Shown here piece after piece: positions 47,583 to 58,470 of a stretch of 64,000 nt of DNA. The number at the start of each line of letters is the position of its first letter. The first letter of the stretch is position 1. Below the pieces are notes generated by a model that was not told the origin of the DNA, ran no database searches, and saw nothing but the letters and a program-made list of their open reading frames with translations. The position numbers and the translations under genes were made by a program. This stretch comes from Paramecium octaurelia (Eukaryota > Ciliophora > Oligohymenophorea > Peniculida > Parameciidae): contig CAJJDP010000109.1 of the NCBI GenBank assembly GCA_905182995.1, positions 62,001 to 126,000 on the forward strand, in the 5' to 3' direction.

Positions 47583-48229
47583 TGATAATTATTTAATAAC
47601 ATCATTTATTATTTAATCACATTATTAATGAATCCTAAGTAGACGGATATTCCTCTTTCTTGACATGCTTAATCGTATTCATTAAAAGAGTTCATCTAAG
47701 GCCTATCAATATGGATTAGATAATGGGCATCAATAATTATACGCTATACATAATCTCTTTTAGAATTACAATAATAATTGACCTCCAGTAAGGAGGGTAT
47801 TTAGAATGAACATATGTTTAATTGCATTGAACCATAAAATCAAATTTTCAATCTTTGCATTTACTCATATATGTAATTATTACAACCATTTAAATATTCC
47901 TTTCATATTTATCTATTAAACAGCCATGTCAACAAATTCTGCATTTATCAAAAGTATTATTTTGAACACTTCCATGTCATTAGTTGAAATTATTTGTATC
48001 TGAACCATTTTTGATAGTTTCTCATATAATCTTTATGATAAGCGTAAATCAGTTTCAGAATATTTTTAAATTGCATAATTTTCCCTCTTATTGAGATATC
48101 ACTGCTTTTGTGATACTACGTCTAAATTAGTTTCTAATTTAGTAAATCCCTTATTGATTATTGCAATCATAATCTTTCCAGATTATATTAACTATAAATT
48201 TTATTCATTTCAAAATTTGAATTTTAGAA
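47583..48229. other. 647 nt with no supported gene
   Basis: A plus-strand frame from ATG 47628 has some protein-like stretches (SYSLKEFIQGLSIWIRQW) but four or more TGA in about 190 codons, which is the random rate. Treated as intergenic or relic. Confidence 0.4.
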
Positions 48230-50271
48230 ATGAAATATTATTATCAATTTAAAGCTATCATATCAGGAGCAAAAGCAGTTGGTAAAAAAACAATCCTTAA
48301 ATCATTGGACTCTTCAACTGATCTTAAAACTGTTTAATTACATGATAAAATGCAAGAAACACTATTTATCTATGAATTCTAAAAAGATGAATCCTACATT
48401 CCAGATGCACTTTGCTTTCTGATAGTGTGTGACTAATCATCGTAATCAATCCAATATGCCAAATCAAAGTACATATTTTCATCTATTTTCATAGAATTCA
48501 AATAGTACTTAAATAACTGAATCGTTCCTATTAATTTATTGTTCTCATCAACAACAAAGTAGATTCCCAATTATCACTTTAAGACGAATTAGAAAATTAT
48601 TGCGCTTAAAATCAAATAAATTTCATAGCAACAAGTGCTAAATTTGGAACCAACGTTGTGCTACTCTAAAATCTTCTTAGAATCAAGGCTCAATTGATAA
48701 TGAAAAAATGTTAAATCCAACCATTTCCTCTAGAATCTAATAGAGAAAAAGAATTTGAAACCATCGATCACCAAATTAAATAAGCCACCCAGAACAGACC
48801 ACTACCATAAACACCCTAATCCTCAGGAAACAAAGAAAACTAATCAGATTATAAGAGCATCAAGAGTGAAACCGTAGAGAGTTTTAGAGCATTTGAATTA
48901 ATCCAAGATAAATCAACGTAGCATAATGATACCATAAATATTCTCACATAAAGCACTTCATACTAAAATTGCCAAATACAAAATTCACAAGTCCTACCAA
49001 GCACAAAAAGAGCGTATCTTGATTTAAACACCAATTGTCGATTGAGATCATCTTCACCTATATCAAAGATACTAATATGTTTATAAATTGAATTGAATGA
49101 GTAATTAAAATAGAATTATGATAGTTAGATATTCAAAGTGGATGTCTATTTTGATGATTCCTATCCCCTGATTGTTGAGAGAATTTGCTCCACTATGCAG
49201 AAGAAGGTTAAGCAAACTGCCAAAAAATAATTGATGTCCATTATTGAAACACATGTCACTTCCTTTATACAAAGGCTGAATCAATAATTCTAAGAAAAGA
49301 GATGTAAAATATCAATATAAATAATTGAAGATTTGAGAGTTAAAGATTGCTACGAGAAGTTTATCTCCATACACAATCAACAAATATAGTAGAGACCAGT
49401 TATTGGAATAATAGCCCTGTTAATTTAATCTTAGATAATTAAAATTTAAGTGCATGAAAGCGACGAACCCTATGATTTAGCATTCAATTCAATAGTCTAA
49501 CACAAACTGAAAAAGAGTTGCATTAGTGCTTTAGTCTAAAAAATCAAGTTCTTATAAACTCAAAAGAATGTCGTGATATTGGGATTCTTTGATATTACTC
49601 CTCATGAATTCATTGTGTACAAAGGAGAAGACATTTAGAAGTAATGTATCGGTTTTATCTATTTAGAAAGTTATTTCAATTCTTCATGCAATTCAAATTG
49701 GACTATGAATATTATAGGCTACTCTCATAAATATAATGACAAACATATTATAAAAATATTATCGTTAATGAATCATCGACATAAAACAGAACTCACCGAG
49801 AGGCATCTCAACTATGATATCAATTATGATAGCATCATCATTGTGAAGGATCAAGAATAAAAAAATAAAACTCCATAAGCCCTATTGAGTCTTGAATTAT
49901 ATGGCAAATAAACCCCAAATCAATCTACCAAAGCAGTCAACCATTTCAAACACACTTAAAGAATCACCCTTTCATCCCTTAAAAAAGCTCAAGCAATTTA
50001 CAGTCCCAACTTCAATTCAAAACAAAAGAACAGAATCCCAGAATCTCCTGCAAACTTTCGAATTAAGCAAAACAATTTGAAGTTCAATTCTCTTAATCCT
50101 TCTAAACCAAGTCTCCATACACCAAGTACAAAGACTCAAGACAGTTAGTTAGAATGGCAAACTCCACTTGATATTAAGACTACAATATCAAAAATAAAGT
50201 AGATATTGAGTCCTAATAATCCTAAAAAGTATCAAGTCGACTTTACTAAATTTAAAAAATCTATATATTGA
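48230..50271 (+). CDS. Divergent Rab-like small GTPase with long C-terminal extension
   Basis: 671 residues; one intron 48469-48494. The first about 165 residues have the small-GTPase plan: P-loop SGAKAVGKKT (Gly-x4-Gly-Lys-Lys/Thr), base-recognition NKVD at about residue 100, and ATSAK (SAK) near 132. Switch II DTAGQE is absent, with HDKMQETLFIYEF in its place. The remaining 500 residues include a second folded region (FKVDVYFDDSYPLIVERICS, VVILGFFDITPHEFIVYKG) and a basic low-complexity tail. No C-terminal Cys for prenylation. GTP binding possible, hydrolysis doubtful. Confidence 0.7.
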
Positions 50272-50466
50272 TTATAGTTATAGTAAATTATCATTAGAGC
50301 TTTGTTTTATGTTACATTATTTTTTTATTGATATCCATTATTTTTCAATAATCATTATATCGTTGTTACTTATCACTTATGTAGATTTCCATTATCTTAC
50401 AATTAGAATTGCCAATTCACCCCAATTTAAAAACAATGTCAATAATCCTAACCCTAATTATTAAAA

Positions 50467-50736
50467 TCAAGAAAATATCTCTAATAAGCAATCATGTATT
50501 GGTTCTTCATTTACTTCCACTTATTGAAATTAACTTCCCACTTCTACCACATATTTAGCTGCTGCTTTACAGTCTAATTCACATATATAGAATGTAATAA
50601 TTTTTATTTTCTCTGTGAGCATCTTGATTTGAAAGCAACAGAAAATAACTGTCTTGAATCTGTCATTCCTTCCCCCATACAGATAGTTTCTACTCTTAGC
50701 TATTCTGATCTTATTCAATTTATTTAGACAATTCAT
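50467..50736 (-). CDS. Hypothetical 89-residue ORF, perhaps a gene remnant
   Basis: Frame from ATG 50736 to TGA 50467 with coding texture (MNCLNKLNKIRIAKSRNYLY, CELDCKAAAKYVVEVGSQF). The same frame continues upstream, equally protein-like, for about 28 codons beyond a TGA at 50752-50754 (HQYNYLECIAHVLYVNLRA). Either the true gene is longer and broken, or an intron was missed. No family recognised. Confidence 0.4.
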
Positions 50737-50764
50737 TGCATTATAAGTTTATCATGCTCCTATT

Positions 50765-51030
50765 GCTCTTAGATTTACATACAATACATGAGCAATGCAT
50801 TCAAGATAGTTATATTGATGTAAGGCAATTAAATAAGGTCAATGATTGATTAGTTATTAGCATCTTAATTAATCAAAATTTAATTGATTAAAAATAAATT
50901 ATACTATTTTATGGCAAAATTTCTTAAAAATTAAAGTTCAACCTTTTTCAATCAAGGTATATTTTAACGTTTTCTAATTTCTTAAAGTTTATTATTAAAA
51001 AAATAAATATTTATTTAGTTTTGAAAAGCT
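50765..51030. other. Short AT-rich intergenic
   Basis: Contains the upstream half of the possible remnant and the promoter of the next gene; nothing else seen. Confidence 0.4.
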
Positions 51031-52665
51031 ATGGGTGTATGTTTATCAAAAAAACAAAATGCAAACAAACAATAGAGCCCTGTTAATAAGAATTTGGAAA
51101 AAACCTTTTAAAAAACAAAGTTTTATCAAGAAAAGTACATGAAAGAAGTTTTCGATTCTGAAAAATAGGTTGAAATAAGGATGATAAATGTGAAAACCTC
51201 ACAAGTAAATGTTTTACATATCTGATCAGTCAACTGATGCTGCCCTTAATAATTCCTTTTAAAGAAGGAAAGCACTCTCAAAAAGTAGAATCGGTTTATC
51301 AAATAAGAGAAAAGGGGCGATTCCTATTCTCAATACAAAGCAAGTTAGTCTTAAAGATTCATTTAAATAAAAATATCATAAAGTGATAGGACTTTTATTG
51401 TGTAATTTAGAATGTTATTGTAGCCAATTCAAATTTGAGTGTAGTACAGAACAATCAGAACCAGTAATTAGCAATTTGTTAGTAGTTGAGAAAGAATGAT
51501 GAGAAAGACCAAAGCTTTATAAGGTGGTTGAAGGAAAAAAACATTGTAATTAACCTGATATACTGTTTAGGAACACGATAACATAGTAGGAGTGTAAGAG
51601 ATTTAAGTTGATGATCAAGATTATTATGTAATTTATGAATACTGGGTTGATCATTAATTAAAAAATAAAACTGAATTAGAAAAGGCAATTCTTATTCATT
51701 AAATGATAGAATCGATTCAGTATTTACATGAAAACGACATGAGACATAGTGCTCTGACCTTGAATAGTTTTAAGATGATCAACTCGACTCCATTTGGAGT
51801 GTTAAAATTAATAGAATTGAATAAAGTGCATGAAGTATCAGAACTGACACTTGAAAATTGGATGTATTTATCTCCTGAGAGTCTTTCTGCTCTTGGGAAT
51901 AGATCCAAAGCAAGAGATGTATGGGCACTGGGAGTTATTGCATTAGAATTATTGATGAATGAGCATCCATTTATCAATAATTCTAAAGATAATTCAATTA
52001 GGAAAATATCAACCAAGATCAATGGTTTAACCAAATAGCAAATCGAATAACTGCTAAATAATTACCATAAAGATCTAAAGCAGTTGCTTTCTGGGATGAT
52101 TTGCATTGACCCTCAACTCAGATACACGATAAGTGATTGCAAAACTAATCTTTGGCTGAATACATATGTAAATGATTATATACAGTCTTTGCAACAACCA
52201 TTATACAATTTTGATAAACACCAAAATAATAGTTTCAACAAAATCATGGCCAGATACTACTTGTTAAGAATTCTAGATTAAAAACAATTTAACTGTCTTT
52301 TCATATTATTTCAACAATTAGATTTAAACAGAAACGGAATCATCACTCCGAAAGAAATAAAGAACTATTACAACTCTATCTACTTGCCATCATCATGCAA
52401 AGATGATTTAATCAATTGTTTATATTCGTTACCTAAAACAATGGAAACTGAAGTAACAGAGTTTATTGGTTTAACAAGTGACATAAGTGTATCCAAATTA
52501 CGACAATATTATACGATTCATAATCTTGGAGATTTAAGATTGAATTGTTATCTCAATTAACTAAATATTCCTAAAAGAGTAATAAATTTAATTACTTCTG
52601 ATTTCACTTTATCAGAATTGGAGTAGATTGTAACTCTTGATTAATTTATTTAATATATTATTTGA
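51031..52665 (+). CDS. Calcium-dependent-kinase-like pseudokinase with EF-hand
   Basis: 520 residues; introns 51205-51229, 51402-51423, 51546-51570. The N-terminus MGVCLSKK fits myristoylation plus palmitoylation. Kinase fold from about residue 110 (EHDNIVGVQEIQ, LSPESLSALGNRSKARDVWA), but the Gly loop is GLLLSNSNLSVV, the VAIK Lys is replaced (LAICQQ), HRD is RHS (about 214-216), and DFG reads IEL. It is predicted inactive. C-terminal EF-hand loop DLNRNGIITPKE (about 407-418) keeps calcium ligands; later EF-hands are not recognisable. So a calcium-responsive adaptor is likely. It ends 15 nt from the convergent gene. Confidence 0.8.
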
Positions 52666-52680
52666 TATAATTAGATAACT

Positions 52681-54105
52681 TCAGTTTCTCACCTTATTTA
52701 AATCAAAATTGGATGTTTGATCGAAACTCTAAAGTTTGGAATGCTATCCCTTGGGACTTATGACACATTCCAAACTTTTAAAGAGTGGCACTTGTTTGAC
52801 TTTAAATTTCTTGAGATTGGATTCCATTTCATTTATTAAGAGATTCTTTTACTTTAGAGTCAAGAATGTATATGATAGGATCAACATTAATAGGATTCCA
52901 CTCAGAAGGAAACCCAAGACTATTTTCATTGTGTTGGATTTATGAATGAATACTTCAACTGAAAATTCTATCCTTTTCTTATGAATGGTCTTGTTTATTT
53001 CATTGAAAGTTAATGAGTAATCCAAAGCGTATGGAATCTCTTCATCTAGATGATAAAAACATTACACAGAATTAGGAATTGGTTCAAATTGATACTAAAA
53101 TATGTCGAAAAAGCTTATTCCCATAATCTTATTACCAATTATTTGAATGTCCTTGATTCCAAATTTTAGGATCTTATATATTTTATTCTCGTAAAGCAAA
53201 TCTATTTTATTGCTTGTGAGAAATAACGTATACTCTTTGAATGCAATGATTTTCTGGATTTTTTTCTTACTCTGCAATTTCCTAACGATCTGTAATTGTG
53301 AATCAATTATTTAATATTGAGCTATAATATATTTATATTATCTCTTATATGCTACGTAAATGTTGCTTTCATTAGAAATGCCCATAGTCAATCCATTCTG
53401 TATTAAATCCAACTGAGTTATTGTGTGAGTTGTGAGATTCCACTCAATCTTCTGCAATCCTGTTTACTTGTCCAAAATATAGATGTTATATCCATTTTTG
53501 TTACTGTTATTTATTACAGCAAAATGCGTAATGTTGTCTGAGTTCTTCATCTGAATTTAGTAAACTTGATCGTTGTTGCTATAAATAGTAATTAAGCCCT
53601 AGTTGAGCACAAATATATATTGATCACATATTTCTATTTGTTGAGGCTAGTAATTTAAGAACATTTCGAATTCTTGGAAATTTTTATCATAAGGATTGAA
53701 TCGATATACTTGATTCGATATGAAATAGACAAGGTACGTCACTTAGCAATATCTCATGGTGGCATTTTGAATATCTATACTTGTAGGAATCTCGTATTGC
53801 CAAAAAAGGATTTGGTCTTGAAAATAATTGATCTGTCGATCATCAGTCAACACCAAGATGGAGTGCTAAGAAAGGGATAACATAGCCAAGTTGCTTTTAT
53901 TGTTGCCATCGTATTAAGTATATTGTAATTTTAATTAATGCTCCTACAATTGACATACATTCCATTCGTCATTGTTTGTTTGCAGTTCGAAATCCTATCC
54001 ATTAATAGGCAACGCGAATAAGGTCTTTAACTCTTCTTTTTTTATTGTAAATAATTCTGCTAATGCCAATTAAAATATTAAAACAATATACATTTATATA
54101 GACAT
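52681..54105 (-). CDS. Single-span surface or lumenal protein with repeat-rich ectodomain
   Basis: 474 residues, no intron. Signal peptide or signal anchor at the start (MSIQMYIVLIFQLALAELF), about 370 residues of beta-rich sequence with recurring hydrophobic strands (SILVLTDDRQINYF, YIFVLNQGLITIYSNNDQVY, NGYNIYILDK), a propeller-like look, then a membrane helix (MKIVLGFLLSGILLMLILSY) and a basic cytosolic tail of about 60 residues. Function unknown; beta-propeller is inference from strand spacing. Confidence 0.7.
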
Positions 54106-54463
54106 TTTTTATAAATTTATTACAAATCAATTTAAAACTCTAGTTTTTGGTTTTATTTAATGAATAAAATAATCATCCTGAACCAACCCTCCCAACTAGA
54201 TTTGTCAATTACTTCCACTTTGTGATTAGAATTTTTGTTGAAAAATATTAGCCATATTTTTAATTAACCTCCTCTAAGTCTGACTTTAGTAAACCCACCG
54301 ACTCGAGAATACAATGGTGGGAACACAGATTAATGAAAATTTTAGATTTGGATATTTTAGAAATATCGTACTTATTAATTATAAATTTTCATAAGGAGAC
54401 AAATGATAAGTAGTTATTATTATATTAGATTGTTAATTATTTAATTTTAATATCGAATTTTCA
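54106..54463. other. 358 nt intergenic
   Basis: Nothing coding-like on either strand; divergent promoters of the surface-protein and kinase genes would lie here. Confidence 0.5.
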
Positions 54464-55673
54464 ATGATTTGCCACAAAAAATATCTAATTTTTAAAGAAT
54501 CCTACACTGTCGAATTACGTTCCAATGAAGTTGTCTTATAAAATGTATTGTATTTTGAAATTTTAAGATTAAAAATCAGATTTCGAATATTCTAAATTTG
54601 CAAGATAACTCTGTAGTGGACTGGAAACTAGATAAAAAGAATAGCAGAATTATTGGCTTTGGTATTCAGATTGATAGTCAATGGGAATACTTCTACATGG
54701 ATCAATAGAATTTATCTTTACTTAAGTAATTTCTTGATGGAAAGGTGCAATATCACAATATTTTTAAATTATATCAACTAATTGGCTTCCTTGGTTCAGG
54801 AGCATTTGGAACTGTATAATATAACATATAAATAAGGTTTTTAAATGCTAATCCAAATATGATGGGAAACTGGTGGCTTGCAAATCAATTAAGAAGTGTA
54901 GAAAGTACGATGATAAAGTATGAGAATTTTCTATTATTGAGGACTTTTTGAATGAAGTATTCTGTATGCAGAATCTCAAACATCCAAATATGGTGCAGCT
55001 TAAGGAATATTATGTGGAGTAAAAGCACTTTTACATTTTAATGGAACTTGTTGAAGGGAACACGTTGAGAAATCTTATAAAACAGAATTCGTTAGATGAG
55101 AACGAGAAGCTGATTATTGTCTAAGTATAATTTCTAATGAGTTAGTAACTTCTATCACTCGTTAATTATTTTCATTAAGAAGGATTTATCTATAGAGATT
55201 TTAAACCATAGAATGTAGTTTTCTTTTAAAATAATATTGGGAAGTTGAAGCTGATAGATTTTGGACTTACAATCTCCATAAATGATGAAGTTTGCAATAA
55301 GGATTAATTGTGTGGTACACCAGGATATATGGCTCCAGAAGTTTTTGAAAGGAGCCATAATTACAATCTTAAATCTGATATATTTAGTTTAGGAGTTATG
55401 ATTTACGAATTGTAATCATTTATTTAGACAAATAGGTTTTCTGGAGAATATTTAATATAAAGTCTCGATCCCGAAGAATTGCTAAATACGAATAAGATAT
55501 TCAAATTTAACAAGGAGATCCTATCAGCAATTAAGAACCAAACAATCTAGAGATTATTGTAAGGGATGTTGCAAGAGGATCCTTCTTTGAGAATCAGCAG
55601 TAGGGAAGCCGTGGAGATATTTAAACAAGTGAATTGGAGTTGCGATGAATTTTTGACTACTAACGCAGATTGA
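54464..55673 (+). CDS. Serine/threonine protein kinase, catalytic residues intact
   Basis: 372 residues; introns 54545-54567, 54814-54836, 54918-54941 (24 nt, in-frame TGA) and 55125-55145 (21 nt, no TGA). N-terminal 110 residues PH-like. Kinase motifs: FLGSGAFGTV, LVACKSI, FIYRDFKPQN (Tyr replaces His of HRD, Asp about residue 215), LIDFGLT, GTPGYMAPEVFE, KSDIFSLGVMIYEL. So an active enzyme, unlike three relatives in this window. The 3' portion from 55146 is repeated exactly at 56503. Confidence 0.85.
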
Positions 55674-56453
55674 CTTATTTATGCGTTTGTAAATACTTTA
55701 ATTAACTTATTGAGGGGATAATATTAATTATGATCGATAAATCTACGAAATATGATTAATTATATATTAATTTATGTAAATAAATTTTTGCACTCCTTAA
55801 TACTTCTTCAACATCTCTCAAAAATATCCCTTTATCGTGTATGATTTAAGAGAACATTAACATGGTTTTTTGAAAAATAGTATTCATGTTACTAATATAC
55901 ACCAGGTGGAGACTGTTGAGGATGTATAAAAACATTTTTAGTACCCTGAATAATAATCAGAGAAGAAGAAATTGGAAAAGTTGTTTCAAACCAGAAAGAG
56001 AAATTACAATTTCTTTGTTCCATTTGATACTTCTGATATGTTCAGTTTATTACTCAAGGATAGAATTAAGGGAGAAGGATCTGAAATTTCTGATTAGTTT
56101 TGCATTCCTTTGGAAACTGTGGTAAAGTGGTGCCATGAGATTTCAAAGAAATTGCCATACAAAAAGAAACATAAAATCAGAAGTAGAGCAAACACTATGA
56201 TTATGTAAGATGATGATGATGAATTAGTTGATACAGATTCCTAATAAACTATACTCCATTTCAATAAACATTAGACTATAGTTTCTAGCAAGAAAGTCAT
56301 AGAATTACAAGGTAAGATTATTTATTTAAATAATAAGAGATAACAATATCTAATGGTCCAAAAATTAAATAGAGATCTGTGAGTTAGCCAAAATGCATAG
56401 GACATGGGGAAGGCAGTTTATATATGAATTCAGAATTGTTTGGAGCTGCTTTA
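55146..56453. repeat. 1,308-nt direct repeat, copy 1
   Basis: Identical by eye to 56503-57810. It covers the end of the kinase gene and the 5' part of the phosphatase gene. Copy 1 ends exactly at the N at 56454, after which 48 unrelated nt precede copy 2. Likely an assembly artefact, otherwise a real tandem duplication. Confidence 0.85.
55774..56453 (+). pseudogene. Truncated 5' copy of the phosphatase gene
   Basis: Same start (MQINFCTPQYFF) and sequence as the intact gene at 57131, cut off at the N at 56454 before the catalytic domain. If the repeat is an assembly error this copy does not exist. Confidence 0.7.
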
Positions 56454-56502
56454 NAGTATGGTCATTTATCTATTGAGATAAGTAAAACAAAGAAGTGATG
56501 TA
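56454..56502. other. N and 48 nt spacer between repeat copies
   Basis: One ambiguous base at 56454, then about 48 nt not found elsewhere in the window (agtatggtcatttatctatt at its start). It marks the doubtful join. Confidence 0.6.
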
Positions 56503-57030
56503 TAACTTCTATCACTCGTTAATTATTTTCATTAAGAAGGATTTATCTATAGAGATTTTAAACCATAGAATGTAGTTTTCTTTTAAAATAATATTGGGAA
56601 GTTGAAGCTGATAGATTTTGGACTTACAATCTCCATAAATGATGAAGTTTGCAATAAGGATTAATTGTGTGGTACACCAGGATATATGGCTCCAGAAGTT
56701 TTTGAAAGGAGCCATAATTACAATCTTAAATCTGATATATTTAGTTTAGGAGTTATGATTTACGAATTGTAATCATTTATTTAGACAAATAGGTTTTCTG
56801 GAGAATATTTAATATAAAGTCTCGATCCCGAAGAATTGCTAAATACGAATAAGATATTCAAATTTAACAAGGAGATCCTATCAGCAATTAAGAACCAAAC
56901 AATCTAGAGATTATTGTAAGGGATGTTGCAAGAGGATCCTTCTTTGAGAATCAGCAGTAGGGAAGCCGTGGAGATATTTAAACAAGTGAATTGGAGTTGC
57001 GATGAATTTTTGACTACTAACGCAGATTGA
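56503..57030 (+). pseudogene. Truncated 3' copy of the kinase gene
   Basis: Carries the last exon of the kinase (from QLLSLVNYFHQEGF to the stop), identical to 55146-55673, with no start or N-lobe. The copy begins exactly at an exon boundary of the intact gene. Confidence 0.7.
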
Positions 57031-57810
57031 CTTATTTATGCGTTTGTAAATACTTTAATTAACTTATTGAGGGGATAATATTAATTATGATCGATAAATC
57101 TACGAAATATGATTAATTATATATTAATTTATGTAAATAAATTTTTGCACTCCTTAATACTTCTTCAACATCTCTCAAAAATATCCCTTTATCGTGTATG
57201 ATTTAAGAGAACATTAACATGGTTTTTTGAAAAATAGTATTCATGTTACTAATATACACCAGGTGGAGACTGTTGAGGATGTATAAAAACATTTTTAGTA
57301 CCCTGAATAATAATCAGAGAAGAAGAAATTGGAAAAGTTGTTTCAAACCAGAAAGAGAAATTACAATTTCTTTGTTCCATTTGATACTTCTGATATGTTC
57401 AGTTTATTACTCAAGGATAGAATTAAGGGAGAAGGATCTGAAATTTCTGATTAGTTTTGCATTCCTTTGGAAACTGTGGTAAAGTGGTGCCATGAGATTT
57501 CAAAGAAATTGCCATACAAAAAGAAACATAAAATCAGAAGTAGAGCAAACACTATGATTATGTAAGATGATGATGATGAATTAGTTGATACAGATTCCTA
57601 ATAAACTATACTCCATTTCAATAAACATTAGACTATAGTTTCTAGCAAGAAAGTCATAGAATTACAAGGTAAGATTATTTATTTAAATAATAAGAGATAA
57701 CAATATCTAATGGTCCAAAAATTAAATAGAGATCTGTGAGTTAGCCAAAATGCATAGGACATGGGGAAGGCAGTTTATATATGAATTCAGAATTGTTTGG
57801 AGCTGCTTTA
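56503..57810. repeat. 1,308-nt direct repeat, copy 2
   Basis: Identical to 55146-56453 with an offset of 1,357 nt. It runs into the unique remainder of the phosphatase gene without a break, so this side is the natural context of the phosphatase, as copy 1's left side is of the kinase. Confidence 0.85.
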
Positions 57811-58422
57811 AAGATCTATGAAATTTATCAAAAGGATAAGGTCAGATAGTTGTTTATAATATTGGATCCGATTTAGATAGTGTTTGGGAGTCACTCGTTT
57901 TTGAATTACGAGATAAGTAAAAACAGGGGATTTCTGGATAAGACATTTCCGAATGAAATAATAGAGAATAAACTGTATTTGGGAGGAGGTGATCATGCAC
58001 AAGATACGGAGATGTTGGTGGACATTTTGGGGATAACTCATGTTGTGAATGCAACCATTGAGATCCAGAATTATTGTGATTAATGTAAGAATAAGGGTGT
58101 TATATATGCTAGTGAAATATTTGAACATTAAAATATATGATGAGCCTCACATTGAAGTGAAACAGTACTTTGAAGATGTGTATTAGTTTATTGAGAATGC
58201 ATTATGGATGGAGAATGGGAAAGTAATATCGAAATAGTATATATTAAATAGGTATTTGTGCATTGTGCTTAGGGGAAGTCGAGATCAGCTTGTTTTATAG
58301 TGATGTATTTGATGAGGAAGTTTAGTTGGGGATTTGAGAAGGCATATGAATTCGTAAGGGAATGCAGAGAAGTGGTTTGTATTAATGAGGGATTTATTAA
58401 CTAGTTAATTGAATTGAATTGA
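57131..58422 (+). CDS. Dual-specificity protein phosphatase with rhodanese-like N-terminus
   Basis: 402 residues; introns 57669-57694, 58085-58112, 58223-58251. Start MQINFCTPQYFF. Residues about 15-60 resemble a rhodanese/Cdc25-homology start (PFIVYDLREHQHGFLKNSIH), as in MAP-kinase phosphatases. The catalytic domain starts near NEIIENKLYLGGGDHAQD; the active site is VHCAQGKSRSA (Cys about 351), with general-acid Asp in KIYDEPHIE. The C-terminus KSRSACFIVMYLMRK is typical. The stop lies inside an aattg repeat. Dephosphorylates phospho-Ser/Thr/Tyr; target unknown. Confidence 0.88.
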
Positions 58423-58436
58423 ATTGAATTGAATTG
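58406..58436. repeat. Pentanucleotide microsatellite (aattg)n
   Basis: About five or six units of gaatt/aattg. The phosphatase stop TGA sits in the second unit, so a repeat-number change would alter the C-terminus only if the frame before the first TGA shifted. Confidence 0.85.
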
Positions 58437-58470
58437 TATATTTTGTTGTTATTTATGATGTTTTGATTCG

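Noticed and set aside
47628..48060. Plus-strand frame with Cys/His-rich words
   Set aside because: TGA density equals the random rate; no intron model repairs it.
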